Below, in pieces: positions 6,708-14,843 of a stretch of DNA of 28,683 nucleotides. Made by a program: the position numbers and the translations under genes. Every line of letters starts with the position of its first letter. Positions within the stretch are counted from its first letter, which is position 1. The DNA comes from RBG-13-66-14 sp964436465 (lineage in GTDB: Bacteria; RBG-13-66-14). The notes under the pieces are model-generated. The model was not told the origin of the DNA. It did not search any database and saw only the letters and a list, made by a program, of their open reading frames with translations. The stretch covers positions 1-28,683 of the forward strand of contig CAYTCV010000019.1 in assembly GCA_964436465.1 (NCBI GenBank), written 5' to 3'.

Positions 6708-7646
6708 TCAACCGGCGAGCACCGCGAAAGTTATATAACCCGCGTAGACTGCGAGGAAGACCGCCCCCTCCCAGCGCGCGATAATTTTTCCGCTCCGGGC
6801 GAAGGGAAGGAGGAGAAGCGCCAGCAGAAGCCCCACTCCCGCGTCCACCCAGATGCCGTAACCCATCCCGGCCAGGGAAATCGGCGCCAGGCTCACCGCC
6901 CCGCCCAGGGCGAACAGCAGATTGAAGATGTTGGAGCCGATTACGTTCCCCACGGCGATGTCCGAGTGGCCCCGAATCATCGCCACCACGCTGGTGGCCA
7001 GCTCGGGCAGGGAGGTCCCCACGGCCACGACGGTGAGCCCGATGACCCGCTCGCTCATCCCCAGGATGCCCGCCAGCTCCTTCGCGCCGGAGACGAGCCA
7101 GTCGGCGCCGTAGAGGAGCCCGGCGATTCCGGCCCCGCAGAAGACGACGGACAGGAACCAGGCGCCGGGCTTGAGCTTGATTTTTTCCGGGGCGTTTTCG
7201 CGCCGCCGGGCCGTCTTCAAGCTCCAGACGGTGAAGGCGATTCCGCCGGCGAAGGCCAGCAGGCCCTCCCACCGGGCCAGGACGCCGTCCAGGAAGAAGA
7301 GGGGGAAGAGGAGGGCGACGCCGATGAGGAGCGGGGCCTCGCGCTTCGCCACGGTGCCCTCGACCTCGATGGGCCGGATGAGCGCCGACAGGCCGAGCAC
7401 GAGACCGATGTTGGCCACGTTGGAGCCGAGGGCGTTGCCGAGGGAGATGGCGCCCACGCCCCGGATGGCGGCGGTGGCGCTGACGGCGAACTCCGGCGCC
7501 GAGGTCCCGTAGGCCACCAGGGTCAGCCCGATGACTATGGGCGGGACCCCGAAGCCCGCGGCGATTTTCGACGCGCCCCGCACCAAAAAATCGGCCCCGA
7601 CAACGAGAGCGGCGAAGCCGACGAGGATTTCCAACCAATAAGGCAT
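6708..7646 (-). CDS. Na+/Ca2+ exchanger (CaCA) family protein, copy 2
   Basis: A 312-residue inner-membrane antiporter of the CaCA family (YrbG-type), expected to move Ca2+ against Na+ or K+. The two inverted alpha-repeats are clear: GTSAPEFAVSATA with SLGNALGSNVANI in the first half, and GTSLPELATSVVAMI with IAVGNVIGSNIFNLL in the second. These carry the acidic residues that bind the ion. The start MPYWLEILVGFA is nearly the same as that of the upstream copy. The gene begins 10 bases after that copy's stop with no clear ribosome site; a 7-bp hairpin (7656-7677) spans the junction. The pair is a tandem duplication with equal length. Confidence 0.9.
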   Translation of the reverse strand: MPYWLEILVGFAALVVGADFLVRGASKIAAGFGVPPIVIGLTLVAYGTSAPEFAVSATAAIRGVGAISLGNALGSNVANIGLVLGLSALIRPIEVEGTVAKREAPLLIGVALLFPLFFLDGVLARWEGLLAFAGGIAFTVWSLKTARRRENAPEKIKLKPGAWFLSVVFCGAGIAGLLYGADWLVSGAKELAGILGMSERVIGLTVVAVGTSLPELATSVVAMIRGHSDIAVGNVIGSNIFNLLFALGGAVSLAPISLAGMGYGIWVDAGVGLLLALLLLPFARSGKIIARWEGAVFLAVYAGYITFAVLAG

Positions 7647-7656
7647 CCCGATTATT

Positions 7657-8595
7657 TTACCCGTTTAGAAGGGTAAAGGCAACAAAGGCGGCGTACAGCG
7701 CCAGGAGCACACCGCCCTCCCAGCGTTCCAGCCGGCTTTTCGACCGGGCGAAGGGCCAGAGAATTACGGCGAAGACGAGGGCGACGAGAAAATCGGGCCA
7801 GACGCCGGGCCAGCGGACCTCGGCGGTGATGGGCGCCAGGCTCGCCGCCCCGCCCAGCACGAACAGCAGGTTGAAGATGTTGGAGCCCACGATGTTGCCC
7901 ACGGCGATGTCCGACTCCCCCTTCACCGCCGCCACCAGGGAGGTGGCCAGCTCCGGCAGCGAGGTCCCCACGGCGACGATGGTCAGGCCGATGACGCGCT
8001 CGCCGACGCCCAGGCGCCCGGCCAGCTCCACCGCCCCGGAGACCAGCCACCGCCCGCCGAAAAAGAGCCCCGCCAACCCGGCCCCTGCGAGGACAAGATT
8101 CAAGAGCCGGCCCCGCGGGCCGAGACTCTCCCGGACCGGCCGGTCGGCGCCCGAGCGGGTGGAGGCCAGGCTCCACCAGGTGAACCCGATTCCGCCGGCG
8201 AAGAGCAGTATGCCCGCCCACCGCTCCAGGACTCCCCCGAGGAAGAGGAGGGGGACCAGGAGCGACAGGAGAATCAACAGCGGCGCCTCGCGCTTGACGA
8301 GGGTGCTCTCCACCTCCAGGGGACGCACCAGGGACGCCAGGCCCAGAATCAAACCGATGTTGGCGATATTGGAGCCGGTGACGTTGCCCAGGGCGATGGC
8401 GCCCGCGCCGTCGAGGGAGGCCGTAGCGCTGACGGCGAACTCCGGCGCCGAGGTGCCGTAGGCCACCAGGGTCAGCCCGATGACCACGGGCGGCACACCG
8501 AAACCGGCGGCGATTTTCGACGCGCCGCGGACCAGGAGCTCCGCCCCCGCCACCAGGGAGGCGAAACCGACGAGGATGTTCAGCCAGTAGGGCAC
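7657..8595 (-). CDS. Na+/Ca2+ exchanger (CaCA) family protein, copy 1
   Basis: A 312-residue CaCA antiporter, first gene of the tandem pair. Alpha-1: GTSAPEFAVSATA with IALGNVTGSNIANIG. Alpha-2: GTSLPELATSLVAAVKG with IAVGNIVGSNIFNLLF. The Glu in both PEFA/PELA motifs is present, so it is likely active. Between the halves lies a hydrophilic loop (STRSGADRPVRESLGPRGR) that differs most from copy 2. It starts at GTG 8595. Upstream is the lon terminator and a short repeat copy. Ion preference cannot be told by eye. Confidence 0.9.
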   Translation of the reverse strand: MPYWLNILVGFASLVAGAELLVRGASKIAAGFGVPPVVIGLTLVAYGTSAPEFAVSATASLDGAGAIALGNVTGSNIANIGLILGLASLVRPLEVESTLVKREAPLLILLSLLVPLLFLGGVLERWAGILLFAGGIGFTWWSLASTRSGADRPVRESLGPRGRLLNLVLAGAGLAGLFFGGRWLVSGAVELAGRLGVGERVIGLTIVAVGTSLPELATSLVAAVKGESDIAVGNIVGSNIFNLLFVLGGAASLAPITAEVRWPGVWPDFLVALVFAVILWPFARSKSRLERWEGGVLLALYAAFVAFTLLNG

Positions 8596-8653
8596 GACCC
8601 CGCCCGAAGTCGGTCAGGTGACGCGAATCACACCGTATCGTATCACAGTCCGC

Positions 8654-8686
8654 AAACCGAGCGAACCGAGCGAAGTGAGCTATGCG
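8654..8686 (+). repeat. Short repeat family, copy A
   Basis: AAACCGAGCGAACCGAG followed by CGAAGTGAG and CTATGCG. The same sequence without the 9-base middle lies inside lon on the minus strand (10893-10915), and the 3' 24 bases recur with few changes at 17847-17870. It sits between the exchanger pair and the lon terminator. Confidence 0.6.
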
Positions 8687-8690
8687 AAGC

Positions 8691-8713
8691 AAAAAGGCGG
8701 GACCGGTCCCGCC
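8691..8713 (-). terminator. Rho-independent terminator of lon
   Basis: The 18-bp perfect palindrome GGCGGGACCGGTCCCGCC (8696-8713) is followed on the minus strand by five T. It lies 21 bases beyond the lon stop. Confidence 0.85.
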
Positions 8714-8734
8714 CTGGTAAAATTGCGGGCCGGC

Positions 8735-11155
8735 CTACGCCGGCTCTTCCAGCGCCAGCTTAATCGCCTCCTCGGCGCGACGGACGTAGTTTAACTCCAG
8801 ACCCTCCAGGGTCTCGGTCGGCTCGTCCCGGAAGGCGTCCTGGACCATGGTCCGGTTCCTCTCGGGGAGAACGACGGTCCGGATTCCGGCCCGCCGCGCG
8901 GCCAGCAGCTTCTCCTTCAGCCCGCCCACGGGGAGCACGTCGCCCCGCAGGGAAAGCTCCCCGGTCATCGCCAGGTCGTTTTTGACCGGCCGTCCGGAGA
9001 GGAGGCTCACCAGCGCGGTGGCCATGGTCACCCCGGCCGAGGGACCGTCCTTGGGCACGGCACCCGCCGGCACGTGGATGTGGATGTCTGAGTCGGCGTT
9101 GAAGTCGGGGCGAATCCTGAACCGCTTCGCCCGGCTGCGGACGAAGCTTACCGCGATTCGGGCGCTCTCCTGCATCACCTCGCCGAGCTGGCCGGTGAGC
9201 ACCAGCCCGCCCTTGCCCTCCATCCGGGCCGCCTCGATGAAGACGATGTCGCCGCCGAAGGGCGTCCAGACGAGCCCCGTGGCCACCCCCACCATATCGG
9301 TCCGCTTCCGCCGCTCACGCTCGAAAACGTTGGAGCCGAGGTAATCCACCAGGTCCCCGACCTTGACGGCGACCTTCCCGGACACCTCTCCGGTAGCCAC
9401 CTTCCGGGCCACCTTGCGGCAGACGCCTCCGATGGCGCGCTCCAGGTTGCGCACGCCGGCCTCGCGGGTGTAGCGGTCGGCGATGGCGCGCAGGGTCCCC
9501 ACCGGGATGGAGAGCTTTTTCCGCGTCAGGCCGTTAGCCTCGAGTTGGCGCGGCAGAAGGTAGCGCCGGGCGATTTGCACCTTCTGTTCGAGGGTATACC
9601 CCGCGAGGTCGAGGGTCTCCATCCGGTCCAGAAGCGGCCGCGGGATGGTGGTGGAGGTGTTGGCCGTGGTGATGAAGAACACCTTGGACAGGTCGTAGGC
9701 CTCCTCGAGGTAGTTGTCCCGGAAGCTCCAGTTCTGCTCGGGGTCGAGGACCTCCAGGAGCGCCGAGCTGGGGTCGCCGCGGAAGTCGCTGGCCAGCTTG
9801 TCGATTTCGTCGAGCATGAAGACGGGATTGGATGTTCCGGCGGTCTTGATTCCCTGGATGATGCGGCCCGGAAGGGCGCCGACGTACGTCCGGCGGTGGC
9901 CCCGAATCTCGGCCTCGTCATGGACGCCGCCCAGGGAAACGCGCACGAACTCCCGCCCCAGCGCCCGGGCGACGCTGCGGCCCAGGGAGGTCTTCCCCGT
10001 CCCCGGAGGGCCGACCAGGCAGAGAATCGGCCCCTTCCCGTCCGGGACCAGGCTCCGCACCGCCAGGAACTCCAGGATGCGGTCCTTCACCTGGACCAGG
10101 CCGTAGTGGTCCTCGTCGAGTATGCGGGCGGCCCGCTTGATGTCCAGCTTGTCCTGGGAGTAGTGGCCCCAGGGCAGGTCCAGAAGCCAGGTCAGGTAGG
10201 TGTGGGCGACGACGTACTCCGCCGAGCCGGCGCTCATCTGGCGCAGCCGCTCGAGCTCGCGCTCGGCCTTCGTCCGGATTTCCTCGGGCCAGGTCTTGGT
10301 GGAAATCCGCTCGGCGAGCTCGTCCAGCTCGACGGACGACTCCTCCCCCTCGCCCAGCTCGCGCTGGATGGCCTGTAGTTGCTGGCGCAGGTAAAACTCG
10401 CGCTGCGCCTGGGTCATCTCCTCGGAGATTTCCTGCTGGATGGACTGGCCTATGCGCAAGACCTCCAGCTCCCGACCCGCCAACTTCAGGACGGAGTCCA
10501 GGCGCTTCTCCACGTTGGGGGTGGCCAGGATGGCCTGCCGTTCCGGGACCTCGAGGTTGAGGTTGGTGGCGACGAAATCGGCCAGGCGGGAGTTTTCCTC
10601 GAGGTTGAGGGCGGCCACCTGCAGCTCCTCCGAGCGCCCCGAGAGCTTCACCAGGTTGCCGAAAACATCCAGGATGCTCGCCCGCAGCGCCTTGAGCCGG
10701 ACCGTGTCCGGCTCGCGCTCCTCCAGGGGCGAGACCGGAGCCCGCAGATACTCCCCGTCGGTCAAAAGCCCGCCCCGCTTGACCCGCTGCAGCCCCTGGA
10801 CCATCAGCCGCATGGAATCGTCGGGCATGCGGAGCATCTTCAGGATGATGGCCAGCACGCCGACGTCGTAGAGCACCTCCGTTTTGCCGGAGGCATAGCT
10901 CGGTTCGCTCGGTTTGGGATTCTTGACGGTGAAGAGGGCGACGAGGCGGTCGCCCAGCATCACCCGGTCCACCAGTTTTGTATCCCGGGCGCCCTCCACC
11001 CCCATAGGCAGGAGCAGGTAGGGGAAGCAGACCAGGTTCGTTAGTGGAAGAACCGGAAAGACCTTCTCCTCACCCGGTCCGAGCTGCACGTCCCCCTCTG
11101 TATTCACGAGCTTTCCGCCGGGGCGTAACTCGCTTCGCTTCGTTTCTCGCGCCAT
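8735..11155 (-). CDS. lon: ATP-dependent protease Lon
   Basis: 806 residues, a full-length LonA. An N-terminal substrate-binding region (VFPVLPLTNLVCFPYLLLPM, about 32-51) is followed by a helical coiled part (RREFYLRQQLQAIQRELGE-like, about 250-268). The AAA+ module has Walker A GPPGTGKT (382-389) and Walker B MLDEID (447-452). The protease domain carries the catalytic Ser706 in PKDGPSAGV and the Lys in GGLKEKL (744-750). It degrades misfolded and regulatory proteins in the cytoplasm. A GTG immediately precedes the ATG at 11155; AAGGA spaced 7 bases favours the ATG. It follows hsp20 by 59 bases and is probably cotranscribed. Residues 81-89 (KPSEPSYAS) come from a copy of a short dispersed DNA repeat. 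Confidence 0.97.
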   Translation of the reverse strand: MARETKRSELRPGGKLVNTEGDVQLGPGEEKVFPVLPLTNLVCFPYLLLPMGVEGARDTKLVDRVMLGDRLVALFTVKNPKPSEPSYASGKTEVLYDVGVLAIILKMLRMPDDSMRLMVQGLQRVKRGGLLTDGEYLRAPVSPLEEREPDTVRLKALRASILDVFGNLVKLSGRSEELQVAALNLEENSRLADFVATNLNLEVPERQAILATPNVEKRLDSVLKLAGRELEVLRIGQSIQQEISEEMTQAQREFYLRQQLQAIQRELGEGEESSVELDELAERISTKTWPEEIRTKAERELERLRQMSAGSAEYVVAHTYLTWLLDLPWGHYSQDKLDIKRAARILDEDHYGLVQVKDRILEFLAVRSLVPDGKGPILCLVGPPGTGKTSLGRSVARALGREFVRVSLGGVHDEAEIRGHRRTYVGALPGRIIQGIKTAGTSNPVFMLDEIDKLASDFRGDPSSALLEVLDPEQNWSFRDNYLEEAYDLSKVFFITTANTSTTIPRPLLDRMETLDLAGYTLEQKVQIARRYLLPRQLEANGLTRKKLSIPVGTLRAIADRYTREAGVRNLERAIGGVCRKVARKVATGEVSGKVAVKVGDLVDYLGSNVFERERRKRTDMVGVATGLVWTPFGGDIVFIEAARMEGKGGLVLTGQLGEVMQESARIAVSFVRSRAKRFRIRPDFNADSDIHIHVPAGAVPKDGPSAGVTMATALVSLLSGRPVKNDLAMTGELSLRGDVLPVGGLKEKLLAARRAGIRTVVLPERNRTMVQDAFRDEPTETLEGLELNYVRRAEEAIKLALEEPA
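10893..10915 (-). repeat. Short repeat family, copy B, inside lon
   Basis: On the minus strand the bases read AAACCGAGCGAACCGAG then CTATGCC, in frame, encoding KPSEPSYA. It equals copy A with an exact 9-base deletion. A weaker relative (18 of 23 bases alike copy C) lies at about 11126-11148, in the first codons of lon. Confidence 0.55.
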
Positions 11156-11214
11156 CACCCAGTCCTTTTAAAGAATGAAAGACGTCGGTCCCCCGAACCG
11201 GTCGGGCGGCCGGG

Positions 11215-11589
11215 TCAATCCTCCACCTCTATATCTATGTTGTAGCTCTCGGTCTGCCGCGGAACCGTAATCGAGAGCATCCCCTTGGACCACTGGGCGG
11301 TTATCCGGGTGGGGTCCGCGTCGAATGGCATCAACAGCTCGCGGTGGAATCGGCCGTAAACGAGCTCCATGCGCAGGACCTTCTGCGCCCCCGGCGGGTA
11401 ACCGGGGGCCCTCGCGCCCTCGATGACCAGGGCGTCGCCCACCACCCTCACGCTGACCGCCGCGGGGTCCACCCCGGCAAGCTCGACCTGGACCAGGTAG
11501 CCATCGGCCAGTTGGAGCACGTCGAGGTAGGGGAAGGGGTGGTACTCGGACCAGCGCCCCTCGGTGTAGAATGATATCCGCGGCCTCAT
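11215..11589 (-). CDS. Small heat shock protein, Hsp20/alpha-crystallin
   Basis: About 124 residues. The alpha-crystallin domain runs from YLDVLQLADGYLVQVELAGVDP to the end. The typical second half is RMELVYGRFHRELLMPFDAD and the conserved A-x-x-x-x-G-x-L motif AQWSKGMLSITVPR. It is an ATP-independent holdase that keeps unfolded proteins soluble. I chose the ATG at 11589, with AAGGCGG about 6 bases before it, over the ATG at 11628, which has no spaced ribosome site and lies only about 4 bases after the predicted transcription start. It is upstream of lon by 59 bases, a proteostasis pairing. No CIRCE element is visible. Confidence 0.9.
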   Translation of the reverse strand: MRPRISFYTEGRWSEYHPFPYLDVLQLADGYLVQVELAGVDPAAVSVRVVGDALVIEGARAPGYPPGAQKVLRMELVYGRFHRELLMPFDADPTRITAQWSKGMLSITVPRQTESYNIDIEVED

Positions 11590-11639
11590 GCTTACCCGCC
11601 TTTGGTTGGACCGGGAAAACGCCCTCATGCCTCGGGTGA

Positions 11640-11645
11640 ATTATA
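11640..11645 (-). promoter_or_regulatory. -10 box (TATAAT) for hsp20-lon
   Basis: A consensus TATAAT on the minus strand, within a short region divergent from recF. No clear -35. Confidence 0.5.
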
Positions 11646-11678
11646 GCGCATACACGGTCAGGCCTCCAGCGCCCGGTG

Positions 11679-11687
11679 TGCTATACT
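11679..11687 (+). promoter_or_regulatory. Extended -10 promoter (TGCTATACT) of recF
   Basis: TGCTATACT ends 6 bases before the recF ATG at 11694. With usual -10 to +1 spacing the start point is the A of the ATG, so the mRNA would be leaderless. Confidence 0.55.
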
Positions 11688-11693
11688 CCGCTC

Positions 11694-12839
11694 ATGCGCC
11701 TAGTCGGCTTGGAACTTGACCACTTCCGTCTCTACGAGCGCCTCCGCTTCGGGACCGAGGCCCGCGAGCTGGCCCTGGTCGGTCCCAACGCCAGCGGTAA
11801 AACCAGCCTCCTGGAGGCTGTTTATTATCTTGGAACGGCGCGGAGCTTCCGTTTCGCCGACGACCGGGACCTGGTCCGCCACGGGGCCGGGCATTTCTCC
11901 ATCCGCGCCCGGCTGGAGCGGGAGGGGGAGAAGGACGAAGCGGAGCGGGCCGCGCCCTGGCACAGTGAACTGGCCCTCCTGTACGAGCCCGCGGGGAAGA
12001 GCGCGGCCGTGGACGGCGAGCGGTGCAAACGACTGTCGGAGCTGTTGGGCCGGCTGGTCGTCTGCTGCTTCACCGTGGAGGACCTGGACACCGTCCGGGG
12101 CAGCGCCGGCCGCCGGAGACGCTTCCTGGACCTCCTCCTGGGCCAGGTCTCCCCGTCGTACACCTCCGCCTCGGGCGAGTATCTGCAGGCCCTGCGCCAG
12201 CGGAACGCCGCCCTGCGGGCCGAGCCGTTCGACCCCGCCGAGGTCCGGGCCTGGGAGACGCCCCTGGCCGCCTCGGCCGCCCGGATTACGGCCCTCCGGC
12301 AGAGCGCCGCCGACGAGCTGACCGAGTTCCTCCGGCCCGTCTTCGCCGAGCTCACCGAGCGGGAGCACGACCTGCGCCTGGGCTACGAATCCGGCCTGGC
12401 CGAGACCCGTCTGGAGGCCGAGCGCCTCGTCGAGCCTTTTCTGGCGATTTTCGACCGGCACCGGGAGCGGGACCGGCGGCGGGGCCACACCACGGCCGGT
12501 CCCCACCGGGACGACCTCCGGCTGAGCCTGGACGGCGTGGACCTCCGGCGGTTCGCCAGCCGGGGGCAGTTGCGCCTTTCCACACTGGCCCTGCGCCTGG
12601 CCGAGGCGGAGTTCCTCGCCCGCCACACCGCCACCCGGCCCATCTTCCTTTTAGACGACGCGGCCTCGGAGTTGGACGAGCTGACGAACCGCCGCCTGCT
12701 TCCGGTCCTGCGAAAACGCGTGGGACAGCTCATCGTAACGGCCCTGCCGGGGGACGCGGAGCACCTGGGGGTCGAGGGGGAGGTGTACGAGCTGGAGGGC
12801 GGCGGGATTCGTCCCGCCGACGGAGTGGCTAGGGGGTGA
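11694..12839 (+). CDS. recF: DNA replication and repair protein RecF
   Basis: 381 residues, full length. Walker A GPNASGKT is at 30-37. The ABC-type signature is in SRGQLRLSTLALRLAE at 289-304, and Walker B is PIFLLDDAASELD at 316-328. RecF loads RecA at single-strand gaps with RecO and RecR. In many bacteria recF lies between dnaN and gyrB; here it stands alone between divergent hsp20 and convergent arcC, overlapping arcC by 11 bases at the 3' ends. I use the ATG at 11694; a GTG at 11676 is in frame but overlaps the promoter. No Shine-Dalgarno sequence is visible, consistent with a leaderless transcript. Confidence 0.93.
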   Translation: MRLVGLELDHFRLYERLRFGTEARELALVGPNASGKTSLLEAVYYLGTARSFRFADDRDLVRHGAGHFSIRARLEREGEKDEAERAAPWHSELALLYEPAGKSAAVDGERCKRLSELLGRLVVCCFTVEDLDTVRGSAGRRRRFLDLLLGQVSPSYTSASGEYLQALRQRNAALRAEPFDPAEVRAWETPLAASAARITALRQSAADELTEFLRPVFAELTEREHDLRLGYESGLAETRLEAERLVEPFLAIFDRHRERDRRRGHTTAGPHRDDLRLSLDGVDLRRFASRGQLRLSTLALRLAEAEFLARHTATRPIFLLDDAASELDELTNRRLLPVLRKRVGQLIVTALPGDAEHLGVEGEVYELEGGGIRPADGVARG

Positions 12840-13767
12840 TGCTCGTGCCGATGCGGGGGTCGTCCACCGCTGCGGCCAGATGCGCCGGGTCGGTGATGAC
12901 GGCCCGCTTCCCGCCGTTTTTCAGGAACTCGAGGGCCGCTTCCACCTTGGGACCCATGCTGCCGGGGGGGAAGTGGCCTTCGCTCAGGTAGCCGGCCATC
13001 TCCGCCGCGGTGACCTGGCCGATGTCGCGTTGCTCGGTCCGCCCGTAGTGGAGGACCGCATGGCTGACATCGGTGGAGAGGGCCATCATTTCGGCGTCCA
13101 GGAGGCGGGCCGCCAGGGCGCTGGCCAGGTCCTTGTCGATGACGGCCTCTATTCCGTGGAAGGTGCCGTCGGCCCGGCGAATGACCGGTATTCCGCCGCC
13201 TCCGACCCCGATGACCACGTAGCCCCGCTCCAGGAGGTCGCGGATGGCGCCGATTTCCACGATGTCCACCGGCCACGGGCTCGGCACCCGACGCCGCCAG
13301 CCTCGTCCCGAATCCTCGGCCACGCACCAGTCCCTCTGGCTTGCGTATCCGAGCGCCTCTTTTTTCGAAAAGAACGGTCCCACCGGCTTGGTGGGGTTCT
13401 GGAACGCCGGGTCTTCGAGGTCCACCACCACCATCGTGGCCAGGGTGATGACGCGGCCGGCGATGTCCCGGCGGCGGAGTTCGTTGGTCACCGAGCTCTG
13501 CAAAAGATAGCCGATGCCGCCCTGGGTGTTGGCCCCCCAATAATCCAGGCGGAGCTCGGGCAGGACGGCCTTCGTGTTCTCGGCCATCAGGAGCAGGTTA
13601 CCGACCTGGGGCCCGTTCCCGTGGGTGATTAAAATCCGGTGACCGGCCCGTACCAGGTCGGAGATGGCCACCGCGGTGGACAGCACGTTCTTCCACTGCT
13701 CGGCCATCGTGCCGCGCTGCCCGGCGCGGATGAGAGAATTGCCCCCCACGGCGACGACGATGCGCAT
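12829..13767 (-). CDS. arcC: Carbamate kinase
   Basis: 312 residues, usual length. Family motifs are all present: VAVGGNSL at 5-12, THGNGPQVGNLL, NPTKPVGPF, GVGGGGIPV, EAVIDKDLASALLA-like sequence, and FPPGSMGPKVEAA near the C-terminus. It makes ATP and ammonia plus CO2 from carbamoyl phosphate, or the reverse. No arginine deiminase or ornithine carbamoyltransferase gene is adjacent, so the source of carbamoyl phosphate is not apparent here. I chose the ATG at 13767 (MRIVVAVGGN) over the longer frame. The leader (about 58 bases) contains a perfect 7-bp hairpin at 13801-13816. Confidence 0.93.
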   Translation of the reverse strand: MRIVVAVGGNSLIRAGQRGTMAEQWKNVLSTAVAISDLVRAGHRILITHGNGPQVGNLLLMAENTKAVLPELRLDYWGANTQGGIGYLLQSSVTNELRRRDIAGRVITLATMVVVDLEDPAFQNPTKPVGPFFSKKEALGYASQRDWCVAEDSGRGWRRRVPSPWPVDIVEIGAIRDLLERGYVVIGVGGGGIPVIRRADGTFHGIEAVIDKDLASALAARLLDAEMMALSTDVSHAVLHYGRTEQRDIGQVTAAEMAGYLSEGHFPPGSMGPKVEAALEFLKNGGKRAVITDPAHLAAAVDDPRIGTSITP

Positions 13768-13831
13768 CGGGCGACCGACCTTCCTTTTCGAGTGAAAATC
13801 ACCGGCCGGGGCCGGTTTCTTTACAGGGTGG

Positions 13832-13839
13832 ATTATACT
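13832..13839. promoter_or_regulatory. Overlapping divergent -10 boxes for arcC and the methyltransferase gene
   Basis: The minus strand reads TATAAT (13837-13832) with a possible -35 TTGCGG 17 bases upstream (13855-13860), and the plus strand reads TATACT (13834-13839). The two boxes share four positions, so the promoters should exclude each other. Confidence 0.4.
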
Positions 13840-13880
13840 AAAATGACCTCGAGTCCGCAAAGCCGCACGGCCCGGAGCGT

Positions 13881-14639
13881 ATGTCGAGTATAACGACCCA
13901 ACCCGAAAAGCCACCCCGGTTCTGGCTGGACTTCCTCGCCTGGCAGGCGGACCAGACCAAAAGGACGAGGCGGTACCTGGCCCGCCGCGCCGCGCTGCGC
14001 GAGGGGCCGGTCGTCGAGGTCGCCTGCGGCACCGGCCTGGTCCTCTCGGAACTCAAATCCACCCGACCGGGGCTGAAGGCCGTCGGGCTGGATGTCGACC
14101 CGATGATTCTGAGCGAGGCCGCCTCCGAAATACACCGGGTGGCCGGACGGGCGGAGGCTTTACCCTTCCCCGACGGGTGCGCCGCGGCGGTCATCTTCCA
14201 TCTGGGCCTCATGTGGGTCAGGCCCCCCCAGGCGCTCACCGAGGCCGGACGGGTCTTGAAAACGGGGGGGCATCTGATTCTGGCCGCCGAGCCGGATTAC
14301 GCCGGGATGCTCGCCCACCCCGAGCCCGGCGGTCGGACGCCCATGACCGAGAAGCTGGCCGGGAGTATCCAGCGCGCCGGCGGCGACCCGTACATCGGGA
14401 GGCGGCTTCCCGCCCTGGTGGACTCCGCGCGGCTGAAAACCCTCGAGTACGGTCTCGCCTCGCGGCCCTGGAGGTACGGCCCCGAAGACATGGATGAGCT
14501 GGACCGGGTGTTCGGATTCCGCCGGGAGATTCACCCCCGCTCGGGCGGCATCTGGTGGACGAACGCCCGCCGGGCGGCCAGGCACGGTTCCTACATCGAG
14601 TTCCTCCCCGTGTTCTACCTCCTGGCGGTCAAGCGCTGA
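13881..14639 (+). CDS. SAM-dependent methyltransferase, class I
   Basis: 252 residues. Motif I VVEVACGTG is at about 44-52, the acidic end of strand 2 at GLDVDP, motif II-like RAEALPFPDG, and a post-motif GGHLILAAEPDY. This is a UbiE/Methyltransf_11-type Rossmann fold that transfers a methyl group from S-adenosylmethionine; substrate unknown. The last 17 codons and stop are repeated after the assembly gap, so the gene is complete and the second copy is an artefact. GGAG lies only 3 bases before the ATG, so the true start is a little uncertain. It runs divergent from arcC. Confidence 0.88.
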   Translation: MSSITTQPEKPPRFWLDFLAWQADQTKRTRRYLARRAALREGPVVEVACGTGLVLSELKSTRPGLKAVGLDVDPMILSEAASEIHRVAGRAEALPFPDGCAAAVIFHLGLMWVRPPQALTEAGRVLKTGGHLILAAEPDYAGMLAHPEPGGRTPMTEKLAGSIQRAGGDPYIGRRLPALVDSARLKTLEYGLASRPWRYGPEDMDELDRVFGFRREIHPRSGGIWWTNARRAARHGSYIEFLPVFYLLAVKR

Positions 14640-14640
14640 C
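14586..14640 (+). repeat. 55-base contig-end duplicate, left copy
   Basis: These 55 bases are identical to 14741-14795 on the other side of the N run. They are the final codons of the methyltransferase gene. Confidence 0.9.
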
Positions 14641-14740
14641 NNNNNNNNNNNNNNNNNNNNNNNNNNNNNNNNNNNNNNNNNNNNNNNNNNNNNNNNNNNN
14701 NNNNNNNNNNNNNNNNNNNNNNNNNNNNNNNNNNNNNNNN
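14641..14740. other. Scaffold gap of 100 N
   Basis: A run of exactly 100 unknown bases. The matching 55-base ends suggest the contigs overlap, so the real gap is probably zero and one copy of the 55 bases should be removed. Confidence 0.95.
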
Positions 14741-14795
14741 GGTTCCTACATCGAGTTCCTCCCCGTGTTCTACCTCCTGGCGGTCAAGCGCTGAC
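14741..14795 (+). repeat. 55-base contig-end duplicate, right copy
   Basis: Identical to 14586-14640, including the stop codon of the methyltransferase. No start codon or ribosome site belongs to it, so it is not a separate gene. Confidence 0.9.
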
Positions 14796-14819
14796 TCCCC
14801 TAAACGGGCGGGATGACGA

Positions 14820-14843
14820 AAGCGGGCCGGAGCCCGCCTTTTT
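14820..14843 (+). terminator. Terminator of the methyltransferase gene
   Basis: GCGGGC (14822-14827) pairs with GCCCGC (14832-14837) around a CGGA loop, followed by five T. It overlaps the stop of the convergent GNAT gene. Confidence 0.7.

Noticed and set aside
6649..7638. Upstream extension of the lipoprotein B frame through the exchanger gene
   Set aside because: The residues are Arg/Gly-rich shadow sequence; a strong GGAGG sets the start at 6648.
13801..13816. ACCGGCC-GG-GGCCGGT hairpin followed by TTTCTTT as a plus-strand terminator
   Set aside because: No plus-strand transcript is known to enter here; it lies in the arcC leader and its role is unclear.
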